Notes under the pieces: model-generated
Databases searched by the model: none
Seen by the model: only the letters and a program-made list of their open reading frames with translations
Told to the model about the DNA's origin: nothing
Position numbers and translations under genes: made by a program
Shown here: one piece after another, positions 1 through 8,294 of the stretch
Layout: every line of letters begins with the position of its first letter
How positions within the stretch are numbered: the first letter of the stretch is position 1
NCBI GenBank assembly: GCA_021818675.1
Contig: JAKATR010000039.1
Span: 1-46,029 of the forward strand
Source: Thermoplasmata archaeon
Lineage (GTDB): Archaea; Thermoplasmatota; Thermoplasmata; Thermoplasmatales; Thermoplasmataceae
Length of the DNA: 46,029 nucleotides
Direction: 5' to 3'

Positions 1-48
1 CAACTGTCGAAATAGATAGATATTATTATGACTAAATGATAAGGAGTC

Positions 49-384
49 ATGGCATCTTCGGATATTTTAAAAGAGATGATAGGCCAGTTCTCTGGGAACG
101 AACTGGTCAAGAAGGAAATAGCCAGCTTTGATAAAACCTTCCAGTTTTCCACCACGGAAGGTAAGGATTATTTTGTGACTGTTGCCAATGGCGATATTAA
201 ATTTGCTGATGGAAAAGCGCCCTCGGCCAGTGTAACTATAACAGGAAAGGATGAAGTGCTCTCAGATCTTTATTTGGGAAAGGCTGATCCAGTAATGTCC
301 TACATGTCAGGTAAGATAAAGGTTTCAGGAGACATAATGAGCGCCACCAAGATCATGGGGCTTTTGAAAAAATTGAAGAAGTGA
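49..384 (+). CDS. SCP2 sterol-carrier-domain protein
   Basis: A 111-residue stand-alone SCP2 (sterol carrier protein 2) domain, which in the family binds acyl chains or lipids in the cytosol. The C-terminal half has the family's typical ending, with the GKIKVSGD turn at about residues 88-95 followed by a short amphipathic helix rich in lysine. The start ATG has AAGGAG only 2 nt upstream, which is very close for a Shine-Dalgarno. A TATA-like AT-rich segment at about 15-27 would also fit a leaderless mRNA. The stop is 4 nt before the HAD/ECH start, so the two genes are probably co-transcribed. The pairing suggests the protein presents acyl-CoA or lipid substrates to the fusion enzyme; that link is inference. 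Confidence 0.8.
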   Translation: MASSDILKEMIGQFSGNELVKKEIASFDKTFQFSTTEGKDYFVTVANGDIKFADGKAPSASVTITGKDEVLSDLYLGKADPVMSYMSGKIKVSGDIMSATKIMGLLKKLKK

Positions 385-388
385 TTTT

Positions 389-2374
389 ATGGATTTTAAG
401 AAAATTACCGTAATCGGCGGAGGTATAATGGGAAGCGGAATAGCTCAGGTCATAGCTACTTCCGGTATTAATGTGACAGTGGAAGATGCTTTTAAAGAAG
501 CGTTGGATAAATCAAAGAAAACAATAACAGAAAGCTTGGGAAAGTTTGTGAAATCAGGAAAAATTTCTGAATCTGATTCCGCAACAATTCTATCAAGAAT
601 AAATTTCAGCAGTGATCTCAAAGAAGCTGTTTCAGGTTCCGATATTATTATAGAAGCAGTCCCGGAGATTCCAGATTTAAAGATTAAGATATTCAAGGAT
701 ATAGAAAAGTTTGCAAATGCTGAAGCCATTTTGGCAACGAACACCTCCAATATTAGAATTTCAGAGATTTCCGCGTCAATGAATGATCCAGGCAGGCTTG
801 TGGGAATGCATTTCTTTAATCCTCCTGTTATAATGAAACTTGTTGAAGTGATTAAAGGAGAAAAGACGCATGATAAGAATTTTGAGGGGATCTTTGAACT
901 GGTAAAAAAGATTGGAAAGGTTCCAATCAGGGTTTTAAAGGATACTGCCGGTTTTGTAGTAAACAGAATAAGTGCACCGGAATCCCTGTTCTTCTGCATG
1001 CTACTTCAGGAAGGAGTTGATTCACCAGCGTCTATAGATAATTTCGCCAAGTCACAGGCACTTCCCATGGGGCCATATGAACTGATGGATTATGTGGGTA
1101 TAGATACAGTTGTTCATTCTCTGGAATATTATTCGAAAACTCTTTCTCCAGATTATGGAAAATGTACGTATTATAATTCCATGATGAAGGATAACAAACT
1201 CGGACTAAAAACTGGGGAAGGATTCTACAGATGGGAAAACCGAAAAGCAGTTATACCTCAGACACAGGCATCAGATAAGGTTGAACTCATGGACATCCTG
1301 TGCCTGGAAGTCAATGAGGCGGTGAAGCTTATAGAAGATGGAGTTACAAGCCCTGATGATATTGAAACCGGAGTTAAACTTGGCATGAACAGGCCATTTG
1401 GACCAATATCTGTCGCTTCAGGGTTAACAAATTCAGAAATTAAAGAAAAGCTGGAAAACATTTCAAAGAAATTCAATATTTCAGTCTTTGAGCCGGCCAG
1501 AAGCATTAAGGAGGGGAAGCTAAAAGAAGTCCTGTCAGGAAAAGTCGAAAGAAAGGATACAAAGGCAAAGGAAGCTAAGCATTCAGAAACAGAGTTAAAA
1601 TCAGAAGGACTGATCTCAATAATAAGAGATAACAGAGTTGCCAGGCTGGAAATAAGGAATGGAAAAAACAACCTTTTGAATGCTGGCGTTCTCAATGAAC
1701 TTGAAAATGCAATTGATTTGCTTTGGAATGACAAGGAGATATATGTCATTGTTATTGCTGGTTCTGGAGAAGTTTTCTCAGCCGGAGCTGAATTGACACA
1801 GTTTATTCCTGGAGGAATTGATTTTGTTGAATATTCAAGAAAAGGTGAACGATTATTCAGAAGATTGTCAGAAATTCCAAAAATAACAATAGCAGAAATG
1901 AAGGGATATGTTTTAGGTGGTGGATTTGAGCTCTCGCTAAACTGCGATATCCGTGTATCAACACCAGAGACGGTGATTGGATTTCCGGAGGTTACAATTG
2001 GCTTACTGCCCGGTTGGAGCGGAACTCAAAGGCTTCCAAAACTCATTGGAATGTCAAGAGCCACTCACCTGATTCTTTCTGGAGAGAGATTCGATGGAAC
2101 TGCTGCATACAATCTCGGAATAGTTTCAAAACTCTTCCCCAAAGAAGAAATTAAGACTAAGACCATGGAATTCGCAAAAGACCTTTCTGAGAAAGTGTCT
2201 CCCATTGCTGCAGCACTTTCCAAGAGACTTATAAACAAAGGATCAGAAATGTCAATGGATAATGGCCTGGAGATGGAGGCCATATCAATGGGTCTCCTGT
2301 ATACGACAGATGATTTCAAGGAAGGAATTTCTGCCTTTGTACAAAAAAGAAAGCCGGATTACAAATTCAAGTAA
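389..2374 (+). CDS. 3-hydroxyacyl-CoA dehydrogenase / enoyl-CoA hydratase fusion
   Basis: A 661-residue bifunctional enzyme for two consecutive steps between enoyl-CoA, 3-hydroxyacyl-CoA and 3-ketoacyl-CoA. The N-terminal NAD-binding dehydrogenase has GGGIMG at residues 10-15 and GMHFFNP near residue 140. The C-terminal crotonase domain (about 410-661) has GGGFELS and GFPEVTIG. The two glutamates equivalent to the hydratase catalytic pair are both present, near residues 514 and 534, with the usual 20-residue spacing. The domain order is dehydrogenase first, the reverse of bacterial FadB/FadJ and the same as described archaeal crotonyl-CoA hydratase/3-hydroxybutyryl-CoA dehydrogenases. AGTGAT lies 3 nt before the ATG and overlaps the stop of the SCP2 gene. 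It could serve fatty acid oxidation, butyrate-type or amino-acid catabolism. Confidence 0.92.
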   Translation: MDFKKITVIGGGIMGSGIAQVIATSGINVTVEDAFKEALDKSKKTITESLGKFVKSGKISESDSATILSRINFSSDLKEAVSGSDIIIEAVPEIPDLKIKIFKDIEKFANAEAILATNTSNIRISEISASMNDPGRLVGMHFFNPPVIMKLVEVIKGEKTHDKNFEGIFELVKKIGKVPIRVLKDTAGFVVNRISAPESLFFCMLLQEGVDSPASIDNFAKSQALPMGPYELMDYVGIDTVVHSLEYYSKTLSPDYGKCTYYNSMMKDNKLGLKTGEGFYRWENRKAVIPQTQASDKVELMDILCLEVNEAVKLIEDGVTSPDDIETGVKLGMNRPFGPISVASGLTNSEIKEKLENISKKFNISVFEPARSIKEGKLKEVLSGKVERKDTKAKEAKHSETELKSEGLISIIRDNRVARLEIRNGKNNLLNAGVLNELENAIDLLWNDKEIYVIVIAGSGEVFSAGAELTQFIPGGIDFVEYSRKGERLFRRLSEIPKITIAEMKGYVLGGGFELSLNCDIRVSTPETVIGFPEVTIGLLPGWSGTQRLPKLIGMSRATHLILSGERFDGTAAYNLGIVSKLFPKEEIKTKTMEFAKDLSEKVSPIAAALSKRLINKGSEMSMDNGLEMEAISMGLLYTTDDFKEGISAFVQKRKPDYKFK

Positions 2375-2594
2375 TCCCAAAATTTTCATTGATGATTTTC
2401 ATCCGGGACATTAAGGTCAGAGAATGAAACAAAAAAACAGTGTTTCTTAAAAATTGTTTAAGCAAAGTTGTTGTTAGCGAATTTATCTATCGCACATGAT
2501 AAAATAGTTTGGAAATAACTCTGTCTTTTCAAATGCGTTAAAATAATACAATTTTTAAAATTATTATTGAAATTGGAATAGGTTTATGGAAATT

Positions 2595-3470
2595 TTAGTT
2601 AAACTCCCTCTTTTCAAATATAAATAAACCTAAGATCGTTGATATTATGAAATATCCTGCCATGATTATTAGACCCTCTGAGATTGTTGCATTGTATGTG
2701 GTTGTTGTAAGAGTGCGTCCATGCCCTAAGTGGGTCACAGTGGTTACAACATGCGCTGGAAATGGCACTGTAAAAATATTTGATATGATTCCCGAAGCAT
2801 AGGTAATGATGAACCATGGCTCAATTCCTACTAAACTCGAAATTAACAACTGGATCAAATTAAAAGCAAACAGGAAAAGGATGACCGTAATTATAATTGA
2901 ATAAGCGCTTGACTTAAAAAGAGAGCTGAAGAAGAATGCAAATCCAAGAACGGCTGCCAGGTATAAAATGGAAAATGCAAGCGATTCCCAGAGCTCATAT
3001 GGAATGCTGGCTCCAAAGTAATATACACCATTAGCTATGGTAATTGCAAGGAATATAATTATGATTAGAAACGATGCGATGAAAGAGGCTATCCATTTTC
3101 CTATATAGATGGATGATCGTCTTATTGGCCTGCTTGCAATGAAGAATCCGGTTTTGTTCTGAAATTCCCCAGATATGGAATCTCCTCCAAAGAAAATAGC
3201 GGATAGTATTATGATGAAGGTTATAGATTGCCCCACCCATCCACTGTAAAAGCTCAGAGATGAGGAGAGAAATGATTGTGGTCTGTAATATCCAATGATT
3301 CCTGTTAACAATAAATCTATTATTAATCCTATTATTAGAAGAATTAGAAATCTCCTTGAACGAAAATAGTTCAATATCTCAAATTTAGTAATGATAAATA
3401 GCTGATCTATGCTTCCCGGTATTTTTTTCTCCTGATTAATATCCACATTCATAGTTTCCATATCAATCAC
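2595..3470 (-). CDS. ABC-2 type transporter permease
   Basis: A 291-residue membrane protein with a short cytoplasmic N-terminus and about six hydrophobic segments (first near residues 43-62, last near 265-285), typical of ABC-2 permeases that export drugs, lipids or peptides. The chosen start is GTG: AAGGAG lies 5 nt upstream and the GTGA overlaps the TGA stop of the upstream ATPase gene. ATG codons lie a few residues downstream as alternatives. Together with the ATPase at 3467-4435 it forms a complete two-gene ABC exporter, each protein presumably dimeric. The substrate cannot be read from the sequence. Confidence 0.85.
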   Translation of the reverse strand: MIDMETMNVDINQEKKIPGSIDQLFIITKFEILNYFRSRRFLILLIIGLIIDLLLTGIIGYYRPQSFLSSSLSFYSGWVGQSITFIIILSAIFFGGDSISGEFQNKTGFFIASRPIRRSSIYIGKWIASFIASFLIIIIFLAITIANGVYYFGASIPYELWESLAFSILYLAAVLGFAFFFSSLFKSSAYSIIITVILFLFAFNLIQLLISSLVGIEPWFIITYASGIISNIFTVPFPAHVVTTVTHLGHGRTLTTTTYNATISEGLIIMAGYFIISTILGLFIFEKREFN

Positions 3471-4435
3471 AATGTCTCCTTTATCAAATTCAAATAGGTA
3501 TCCTCCAATCGTGTAGAAGAACTCTTAAACCCCACAAGACCAATCTGCATTCCTGCTAGAGTTGCAAGTATGTATTCCTGACTTTTTAATCCCCCGGTAT
3601 ATTTGATCTTTACGGTACGTGAATCTAATTTTTCAACTGAAACAATTCCGTCTATGCGTGAAATTTGACTGTTGATTGATTCATCAATGGCCCTTGAAAA
3701 CTGAGCTTCTGCGGAATCATCCACCGTTGAAAACTTATCGGTAATTTCTTCCAGCGGCCCATAAGCCAGCAGTTTACCATGGTCAATCATTGCAACCTCA
3801 TCACAGACATCTGCAACTTCATTCAGAAGGTGAGAACTCATGAAAATTAGCCTGTCCTTCTTCTTCAGTGATTTTACTATATCACGAACTTCAGCCATTC
3901 CCCTTGGGTCCAGACCGCTGGTTGGTTCATCGAGTAAAATTATGGATGGATTCCCAATAAGTGTTGAAGCAATATTTACCCTTTGTTTCATACCCTTTGA
4001 AAATTTTCCAACACTTTTATCGAGCCAATCTGTCATCTTAACCTCAGCTACTACCTCTTCTATCTGTGATGACCTTTCGCTTCTGGGTACCCCTCTTAAT
4101 TCTGCAACTAAACTTAGTGCTTCCCGTACTGTCATTGAAGGATATATCTCCGGAGTTTCTATAAGGGCAGAGCAGTCTGAAAGCGCTTTTTTCTTATTTT
4201 GTTGAACATTAATTCCATTAATAATCGCCTGCCCGGAAGATGGCCTGATTAAATCGGTGAATATCTTCAAAGTTGTTGTTTTTCCAGCGCCATTTGGTCC
4301 CAGAAATCCTACACACTTTGATCCAGATAAATTCAGATTGAGATCTGAAAGAGCGGTAAAAGACCCGTATTTTTTTGTTAAATTTATTGCCTCTATTACA
4401 TTGTCATCCAATTTTCCAACCTCGTATACTGCCAT
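3467..4435 (-). CDS. ABC transporter ATP-binding protein
   Basis: A 322-residue ABC ATPase powering the permease encoded just downstream. Walker A GPNGAGKT is at residues 46-53, followed by the signature FSKGMKQRV and the Walker B/D-loop region IILLDEPTSGLD. About 80 extra residues follow the nucleotide-binding domain, as in CcmA/NatA/DrrA-type exporter subunits. The reading frame is open further upstream to 4492, but those 19 residues do not resemble the family. The ATG at 4435 gives an N-terminus close to the usual one, so it is preferred. The gene diverges from tRNA-Thr. Confidence 0.92.
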   Translation of the reverse strand: MAVYEVGKLDDNVIEAINLTKKYGSFTALSDLNLNLSGSKCVGFLGPNGAGKTTTLKIFTDLIRPSSGQAIINGINVQQNKKKALSDCSALIETPEIYPSMTVREALSLVAELRGVPRSERSSQIEEVVAEVKMTDWLDKSVGKFSKGMKQRVNIASTLIGNPSIILLDEPTSGLDPRGMAEVRDIVKSLKKKDRLIFMSSHLLNEVADVCDEVAMIDHGKLLAYGPLEEITDKFSTVDDSAEAQFSRAIDESINSQISRIDGIVSVEKLDSRTVKIKYTGGLKSQEYILATLAGMQIGLVGFKSSSTRLEDTYLNLIKETL

Positions 4436-4502
4436 ATAATTAATCAATATAAATCGTTTTTCGATATTTCGATCCTGCAAGGCATATATCATAGGATGAA
4501 AG

Positions 4503-4513
4503 TTTAATTAATA
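4503..4513 (+). promoter_or_regulatory. TATA-like box of tRNA-Thr
   Basis: The AT-only run TTAATTAATAA is centred about 26 nt before the first base of the tRNA, the usual TATA-box position in archaea. Assigned from position and composition only. Confidence 0.45.
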
Positions 4514-4534
4514 ATGAAATATCATCCCATGAGC

Positions 4535-4607
4535 GCCACTGTAGCTCAGGTGGTAGAGCAGCTGACTTGTAATCAGCAGGTCGGGGGTTCAAATCCCTCC
4601 AGTGGCT
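4535..4607 (+). tRNA. tRNA-Thr (anticodon UGU)
   Basis: A complete 73-nt cloverleaf. The acceptor stem GCCACTG/CAGTGGC is perfect, U8-A9 precede a GCTC/GAGC D-stem, and the anticodon stem GCTGA/TCAGC carries loop CTTGTAA, so the anticodon is UGU. The variable loop is 5 nt (AGGTC), and the T-arm GGGGG-TTCAAAT-CCCTC has one G-U pair. The discriminator base is U and CCA is not encoded. There is no intron. A short T-run follows directly. Confidence 0.97.
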
Positions 4608-4613
4608 CTTTTT
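4608..4613 (+). terminator. T-rich terminator after tRNA-Thr
   Basis: CTCTTTTTG immediately follows the discriminator base. A run of T after a gene is the common archaeal termination signal. Weak but well placed. Confidence 0.4.
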
Positions 4614-4641
4614 GAACCCCGCGTGGTAAAATCAAATTAAG

Positions 4642-5835
4642 TTATTTCTCAAAGTAGTCTTTTTTGAAGTGGTACTTGAAGAGCCATTCGTAGTGACCAT
4701 GGAGGGATCCCCAGTAAATTTTTTCCATTGCTTTCTTTTCCATGTAATTCATGGTTGACGGTTCTATTTTTTCCACTGGTCTATCATATGTTCCTACGAC
4801 GAATGTTGCTTTGTGGAAACCTGTCTCCATGGAACATTGCGTCCTCCCCGTAAATTTTATTTTTTGTTCCGTACCCGTAATCTCAGCTGCAATGTTATTG
4901 GCCACAACTATCCCCTCAAGGTGGGCTTCGACTCCAGCCTTCGATATTGGAATATTTGTTGTATCTCCAATGGCAAATCCATTGTCATAGGTTGTGATAT
5001 GAAGATCCTTTTTGTCTACCTTAACCCACCCATCTTCATCAGACATCTCTGAACCCTTAAGAAATCCAGCTGGTTTATGGGGAGGAGTGAGGAACAGATA
5101 GTCATATTTCAAAGTCTCACCTTCCAGCGATGTGAGTTCCTTTTTTTCTGCGTCTACCGTATCTGTATTGAAAGCGGTAATGCTTTCTATGTCCCTTCTC
5201 TCGTACATGGGTTCTATTACTTCATTTATTGATTCCGCGGAGTAGATTCTAGTGAATGGTGTAATATAAACTATTTCAACGTCATCTCTAATTCCTCTCT
5301 TCCTGAAGTATTCATCGAGCATAAACGCAGATTCGTTTGGTGATGGGGGACATTTATAAGGCAATCCTCCTATTCCAACCACAATTTTACCAGACTTTAT
5401 TGATGAAATTCTGTTATAGATCAAACTTGCGTTATACGCATCAGTATGAAAGTCCATATTTGCCTGTTTCAGACCATCAATCTGCTCATAGTCAGGTGAA
5501 GAACCTGTGGATATTATGATATAGTCATAATTGATCTTCTCGCTGCTGCCCTCAGTTTTTACATACCTGTCTGCCAGATCTACCTTCTCCACATTGTCAT
5601 AGACCATTTTCACACCTGTGGAAACAAGTTTTTTCACCGGTCTCCTGATCTTTGATGGATCGGTTCCTCTGAATGCAACTTCCAGATATCCTGGCTGAAA
5701 TTCCTGTTCTCTTTTTTTATCGAACAGAGTTATGGTTACTTCGCCATTCTTAATTTCCTTTGACAGATCCTTTGCCAGTTTGCTTGAGGTTATGAGACCT
5801 CCAGCGCCGCTTCCTATAATTGCTATATTTTTCAT
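4642..5835 (-). CDS. Sulfide:quinone oxidoreductase family flavoprotein
   Basis: A 397-residue FAD-dependent reductase of the SQR / flavocytochrome-c-sulfide-dehydrogenase group, expected to oxidise sulfide to sulfane sulfur and pass electrons to membrane quinone. The FAD-binding GSGAGG is at residues 8-13, and a second NAD/FAD signature around ISTGSSPDY. Only two cysteines are present, C162 (KCPP) and C334 (TQCSMETG), matching the redox pair conserved in SQRs; the third cysteine of many SQRs (near 128) is absent. The C-terminal tail is aromatic and basic, as in membrane-attached SQRs. Start: ATG at 5835 preceded by GGTGAT and 4 nt. The GTG inside that GGTGAT is in frame but is probably the ribosome site, not the start. 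Last gene of the sulfur operon. Confidence 0.85.
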   Translation of the reverse strand: MKNIAIIGSGAGGLITSSKLAKDLSKEIKNGEVTITLFDKKREQEFQPGYLEVAFRGTDPSKIRRPVKKLVSTGVKMVYDNVEKVDLADRYVKTEGSSEKINYDYIIISTGSSPDYEQIDGLKQANMDFHTDAYNASLIYNRISSIKSGKIVVGIGGLPYKCPPSPNESAFMLDEYFRKRGIRDDVEIVYITPFTRIYSAESINEVIEPMYERRDIESITAFNTDTVDAEKKELTSLEGETLKYDYLFLTPPHKPAGFLKGSEMSDEDGWVKVDKKDLHITTYDNGFAIGDTTNIPISKAGVEAHLEGIVVANNIAAEITGTEQKIKFTGRTQCSMETGFHKATFVVGTYDRPVEKIEPSTMNYMEKKAMEKIYWGSLHGHYEWLFKYHFKKDYFEK

Positions 5836-5844
5836 TTTTATCAC

Positions 5845-7290
5845 CTATGGGTTTGGATGGGCAATTTTTTTGTTCATGTCTCTGAAATAATGGTATATGG
5901 TAATGGCAAGCCCAAGTGCCATTACAATTATTCCCGCAATTACCATTACTTCTCCCTCTTGTGTAATCAGCGGAGAAGCCACTTTGATCAGATATTTTGA
6001 GTTGGCACTTATGCTTTCCAACCCTATTGCCACCAGAATTAACCCAAATATAACTGAAAATGCTGATTGTTCAATCAGTCCACTGTGTGCCTTGCTTTTC
6101 TTCCCCTGTGTTTTTGTCTTTTTCTCCTTAGAGGCAAAGGCTGAACTGAGAAATATATATACAAAGTAGCCTGCGATACTTCCCAGAATTATGCCAACTG
6201 TGAAAACCAGCCCAAAAAGTGAAAGCCCGGCCAGTCCACTCCAGAAACCCCCTACACTGCATCCCTGAGCAATTCTTGCCCCGATTGCAATTATTATTCC
6301 TCCTGCGAATCCTATTGACAGATCTCCAATTTTGCTTGCAGATCCTGAAGGTAGACGAATTTTGAACGTGCCCCTTGCCATTGAGAATATTGCAGAACCT
6401 GCAATTATCATCAGGATGAAAAAGGAGAATGCACTAATAACAGGGATTGTTTGATACCAGTTATTTGAAACTCCGCTACCACCGAGATATAACCCAAAAG
6501 GAGAAAGCAAATATTGTGAGAAAAGAGCAACAGGTGTTGTGACCCCAAGATAGTTAAATGAATGCCCTGCTGCAAAGATAAATGACGCAATCATTGCAAG
6601 GGAAAATACTGTGCCAATGAAATATGGTGAATTCAAAATGGCCTTTGATCCGCTTGCTACAGATTTTCCTGCACTTGCCAGCCTCCTCTTCCTCAATGTC
6701 AGGGAAACCCATAAGATGGAAAGGAAGAAGAGAATTCCAATAATCGCAGCGCCAGCCGAAGCTGGTATGCCAGGTAGAATGTTTGGAACATAATTTAGGG
6801 AACTTCCGTTGGCAACATTCCCGGTTCCATTATACTTCCACCAGTAGGAAAGGTTCATCCAGTTGAAAAGTGGGAATGCAAAAATTATTGAACCAAGAGC
6901 CAGCCCAAGTAACTCCACCCAGTTTACAACATAACCTGAACCTGATTTCCAGAGCATTCCCACCATGCAACCCTGTCCCAGCATCATGCCGAAACCAAAG
7001 ATGAATGATCCAAGGAGTGTAAACCATCCTGCACCTGGCAGGAATGCGTATGCGTCAATGACAGGAACTGCGCCGATTGCCACCAGTACGCCTGTGCCCA
7101 GTGCAGAAACTGCAATGCTAATCAGTATGATCTCATATATACTACTGTATCTTAGTCCCATAACCTGATGAGTTGCGATTACCATGCAATAGGTTTTTTT
7201 CTCAGCGTATCCTCCGAACAGGAAGCCAAGTATGGCATAAAATATAACTGCCAAAATTGGTGCATATATTAGAAGAGGGATTGCTGCCAT
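5845..7290 (-). CDS. YeeE/YedE (TsuA-like) sulfur transport membrane protein
   Basis: A 481-residue polytopic protein made of two repeated halves. Each half carries the conserved cysteine motif of the YeeE/YedE family: GQGCMVG with C108 and AQGCSVGG with C344. A third cysteine, C35, lies near the first membrane segment. In the characterised relative TsuA, three cysteines form a relay that moves thiosulfate across the membrane. The start ATG is preceded by GGCGAT and 4 nt. It lies between TusA and SQR genes in one minus-strand operon, which supports a role in importing thiosulfate or another reduced sulfur compound. Two long polar linkers (about 200-218 and 378-395) are lysine- and serine-rich. 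Confidence 0.87.
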   Translation of the reverse strand: MAAIPLLIYAPILAVIFYAILGFLFGGYAEKKTYCMVIATHQVMGLRYSSIYEIILISIAVSALGTGVLVAIGAVPVIDAYAFLPGAGWFTLLGSFIFGFGMMLGQGCMVGMLWKSGSGYVVNWVELLGLALGSIIFAFPLFNWMNLSYWWKYNGTGNVANGSSLNYVPNILPGIPASAGAAIIGILFFLSILWVSLTLRKRRLASAGKSVASGSKAILNSPYFIGTVFSLAMIASFIFAAGHSFNYLGVTTPVALFSQYLLSPFGLYLGGSGVSNNWYQTIPVISAFSFFILMIIAGSAIFSMARGTFKIRLPSGSASKIGDLSIGFAGGIIIAIGARIAQGCSVGGFWSGLAGLSLFGLVFTVGIILGSIAGYFVYIFLSSAFASKEKKTKTQGKKSKAHSGLIEQSAFSVIFGLILVAIGLESISANSKYLIKVASPLITQEGEVMVIAGIIVMALGLAITIYHYFRDMNKKIAHPNP

Positions 7291-7303
7291 ACATATCGCC
7301 TTC

Positions 7304-7540
7304 CTATGACTTCTTACCTGTTACTCTGATTGTAATTTCGAAGGCGTTTTCAACATCTTTCGAACCTACAAACTCGTTTTTAGTTCTCTCGCACCATGCC
7401 TTTGAATCTGGAACTGCTCCCGGATCGTTTGCAACCAGAATGATCAGATCGCCATTCTGGGCCTTTTTATAGGCTCTAATGAGATCTGTAATAGGCCCTG
7501 GACACGCTGTTCCTCTACTATCCACATTTAATGTTGTCAT
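7304..7540 (-). CDS. TusA/SirA-family sulfur carrier protein
   Basis: A 78-residue TusA-like protein. The defining CPGP motif is at residues 13-16, with C13 the expected persulfide-carrying cysteine. A second cysteine (in AWCERTKN) lies mid-protein. TusA proteins pass sulfane sulfur between partners such as DsrE, rhodanese or Hdr-type enzymes. Start: the ATG at 7540 is preceded by GAGGTGAG and 4-5 nt. An in-frame GTG within the ribosome site would add three residues (7549) but is unlikely. The SD overlaps the stop of the DsrE-like gene, indicating tight co-translation. Confidence 0.9.
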   Translation of the reverse strand: MTTLNVDSRGTACPGPITDLIRAYKKAQNGDLIILVANDPGAVPDSKAWCERTKNEFVGSKDVENAFEITIRVTGKKS

Positions 7541-7550
7541 TTTTCTCACC

Positions 7551-7967
7551 TCATAGCGTAATTATCTGATTCTCGGCTGACTGAATCATAAAATTGGTTG
7601 CCCCCACAATATCCTCGACCATTGGATCAAGGTCCTTTTTCTGAATGTTTAAGGCACTGGACATTAGCGAACAGACATATACCTTAACATCGCCGTCTTT
7701 GACGGAATTTTGGAGAAGTTCATGCCATCCCTCAAACTTTATTTTTTGTAGGCCATCTCTAAGCTGCTTCATATAGCCCTCGAAACCCTTTGGTACTATT
7801 GGCTCTTTCTTATACCCATCTTTAAGAAATAGAGGAAGCGCTGTTCCTGTAACAAATATTCTCAATGGCATCCCCAGATTTACCGCTGTCTGGGTCAACA
7901 CTCCGAGCATGACCATTTTCTCCTCCGTTCCCGTGGAAATAACTATTGATACCCCTTTATCTGTCAT
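7551..7967 (-). CDS. DsrE/DsrF-like sulfur-relay protein
   Basis: A 138-residue DsrE-fold protein. An N-terminal beta strand and loop (VSIVISTGTEEK) is followed by the hydrophobic core and a cysteine at residue 99 in VYVCSLMSS, the position of the sulfur-carrying cysteine in DsrE-type proteins. It is the first gene of the operon with TusA, YeeE and SQR. DsrE and TusA proteins of acidophilic sulfur-oxidising archaea are known to exchange thiosulfonate or sulfane sulfur. Start: ATG at 7967, with GATGAT 4 nt upstream; a second ATG at 7976 lies inside that site. A TATA-like GATATATTATTA is about 23 nt before 7967. Confidence 0.85.
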   Translation of the reverse strand: MTDKGVSIVISTGTEEKMVMLGVLTQTAVNLGMPLRIFVTGTALPLFLKDGYKKEPIVPKGFEGYMKQLRDGLQKIKFEGWHELLQNSVKDGDVKVYVCSLMSSALNIQKKDLDPMVEDIVGATNFMIQSAENQIITL

Positions 7968-7983
7968 CTTAATCATCTCTTTG

Positions 7984-7995
7984 TAATAATATATC
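7984..7995 (-). promoter_or_regulatory. TATA-like box of the sulfur operon
   Basis: On the minus strand GATATATTATTA is centred about 23 nt before the ATG at 7967, as expected for an archaeal TATA box with a very short leader. Assigned from composition and spacing. Confidence 0.45.
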
Positions 7996-8263
7996 TCAAG
8001 GATAACAATAAATTCAACACCTTATTTGTAAGGCTTAAGAGTGTGACAAATTTGTTCTCGTAATAAGACAATAATAGCCTTGCATACTTCATAAATATAT
8101 ATCGTTTATTCGACATATTAACAAAGTAATATAAAGACGTCATACCTTATCGTCATGCATAGTGCCCTGATTCTGATCGAAAATATTTTCAAAAATCTAA
8201 ATAAAAAGTGGAACTTTTTCCCATCGTACTGATTTTGTTTAAGGTAAAGAAAAATTTACTTTT

Positions 8264-8274
8264 CTATTTATTAG
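8264..8274 (+). promoter_or_regulatory. TATA-like box of the mer operon
   Basis: CTATTTATTAG is centred about 27 nt before the ATG at 8295, with no recognisable Shine-Dalgarno in between. This fits a leaderless archaeal transcript. Confidence 0.45.
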
Positions 8275-8294
8275 CACAGAATAACTTTGTTGTC

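Larger units (their letters stand above)
7968..8294. other. Divergent intergenic region between sulfur and mercury operons
   Basis: About 330 bp with no convincing gene. It must contain both divergent promoters. Also visible are an AT-only segment (ATAAATATATAT near 8091-8102) and a direct repeat CGTCAT at 8138-8143 and 8151-8156, one helical turn and a bit apart. The reading frame of the HMA gene is open back to 8208, but that extension has no family similarity. No mercury regulator gene is encoded here. Confidence 0.5.

Noticed and set aside
445-999. 184-codon open frame on the minus strand inside the HAD/ECH gene
   Set aside because: Antisense shadow of a well-supported enzyme; the translated sequence has no family pattern.
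1258-1749. 163-codon minus-strand frame over the HAD-crotonase linker
   Set aside because: Serine/phenylalanine-rich shadow composition; the plus-strand fusion protein explains the region.
3840-4205. 121-codon plus-strand frame opposite the ABC ATPase
   Set aside because: Antisense to Walker B and signature motifs of a clear ABC ATPase.
8208-8294. Upstream extension of the HMA protein (29 residues)
   Set aside because: Hydrophobic, unlike HMA proteins, and overlaps the TATA-like box; could be mistaken for a signal peptide.
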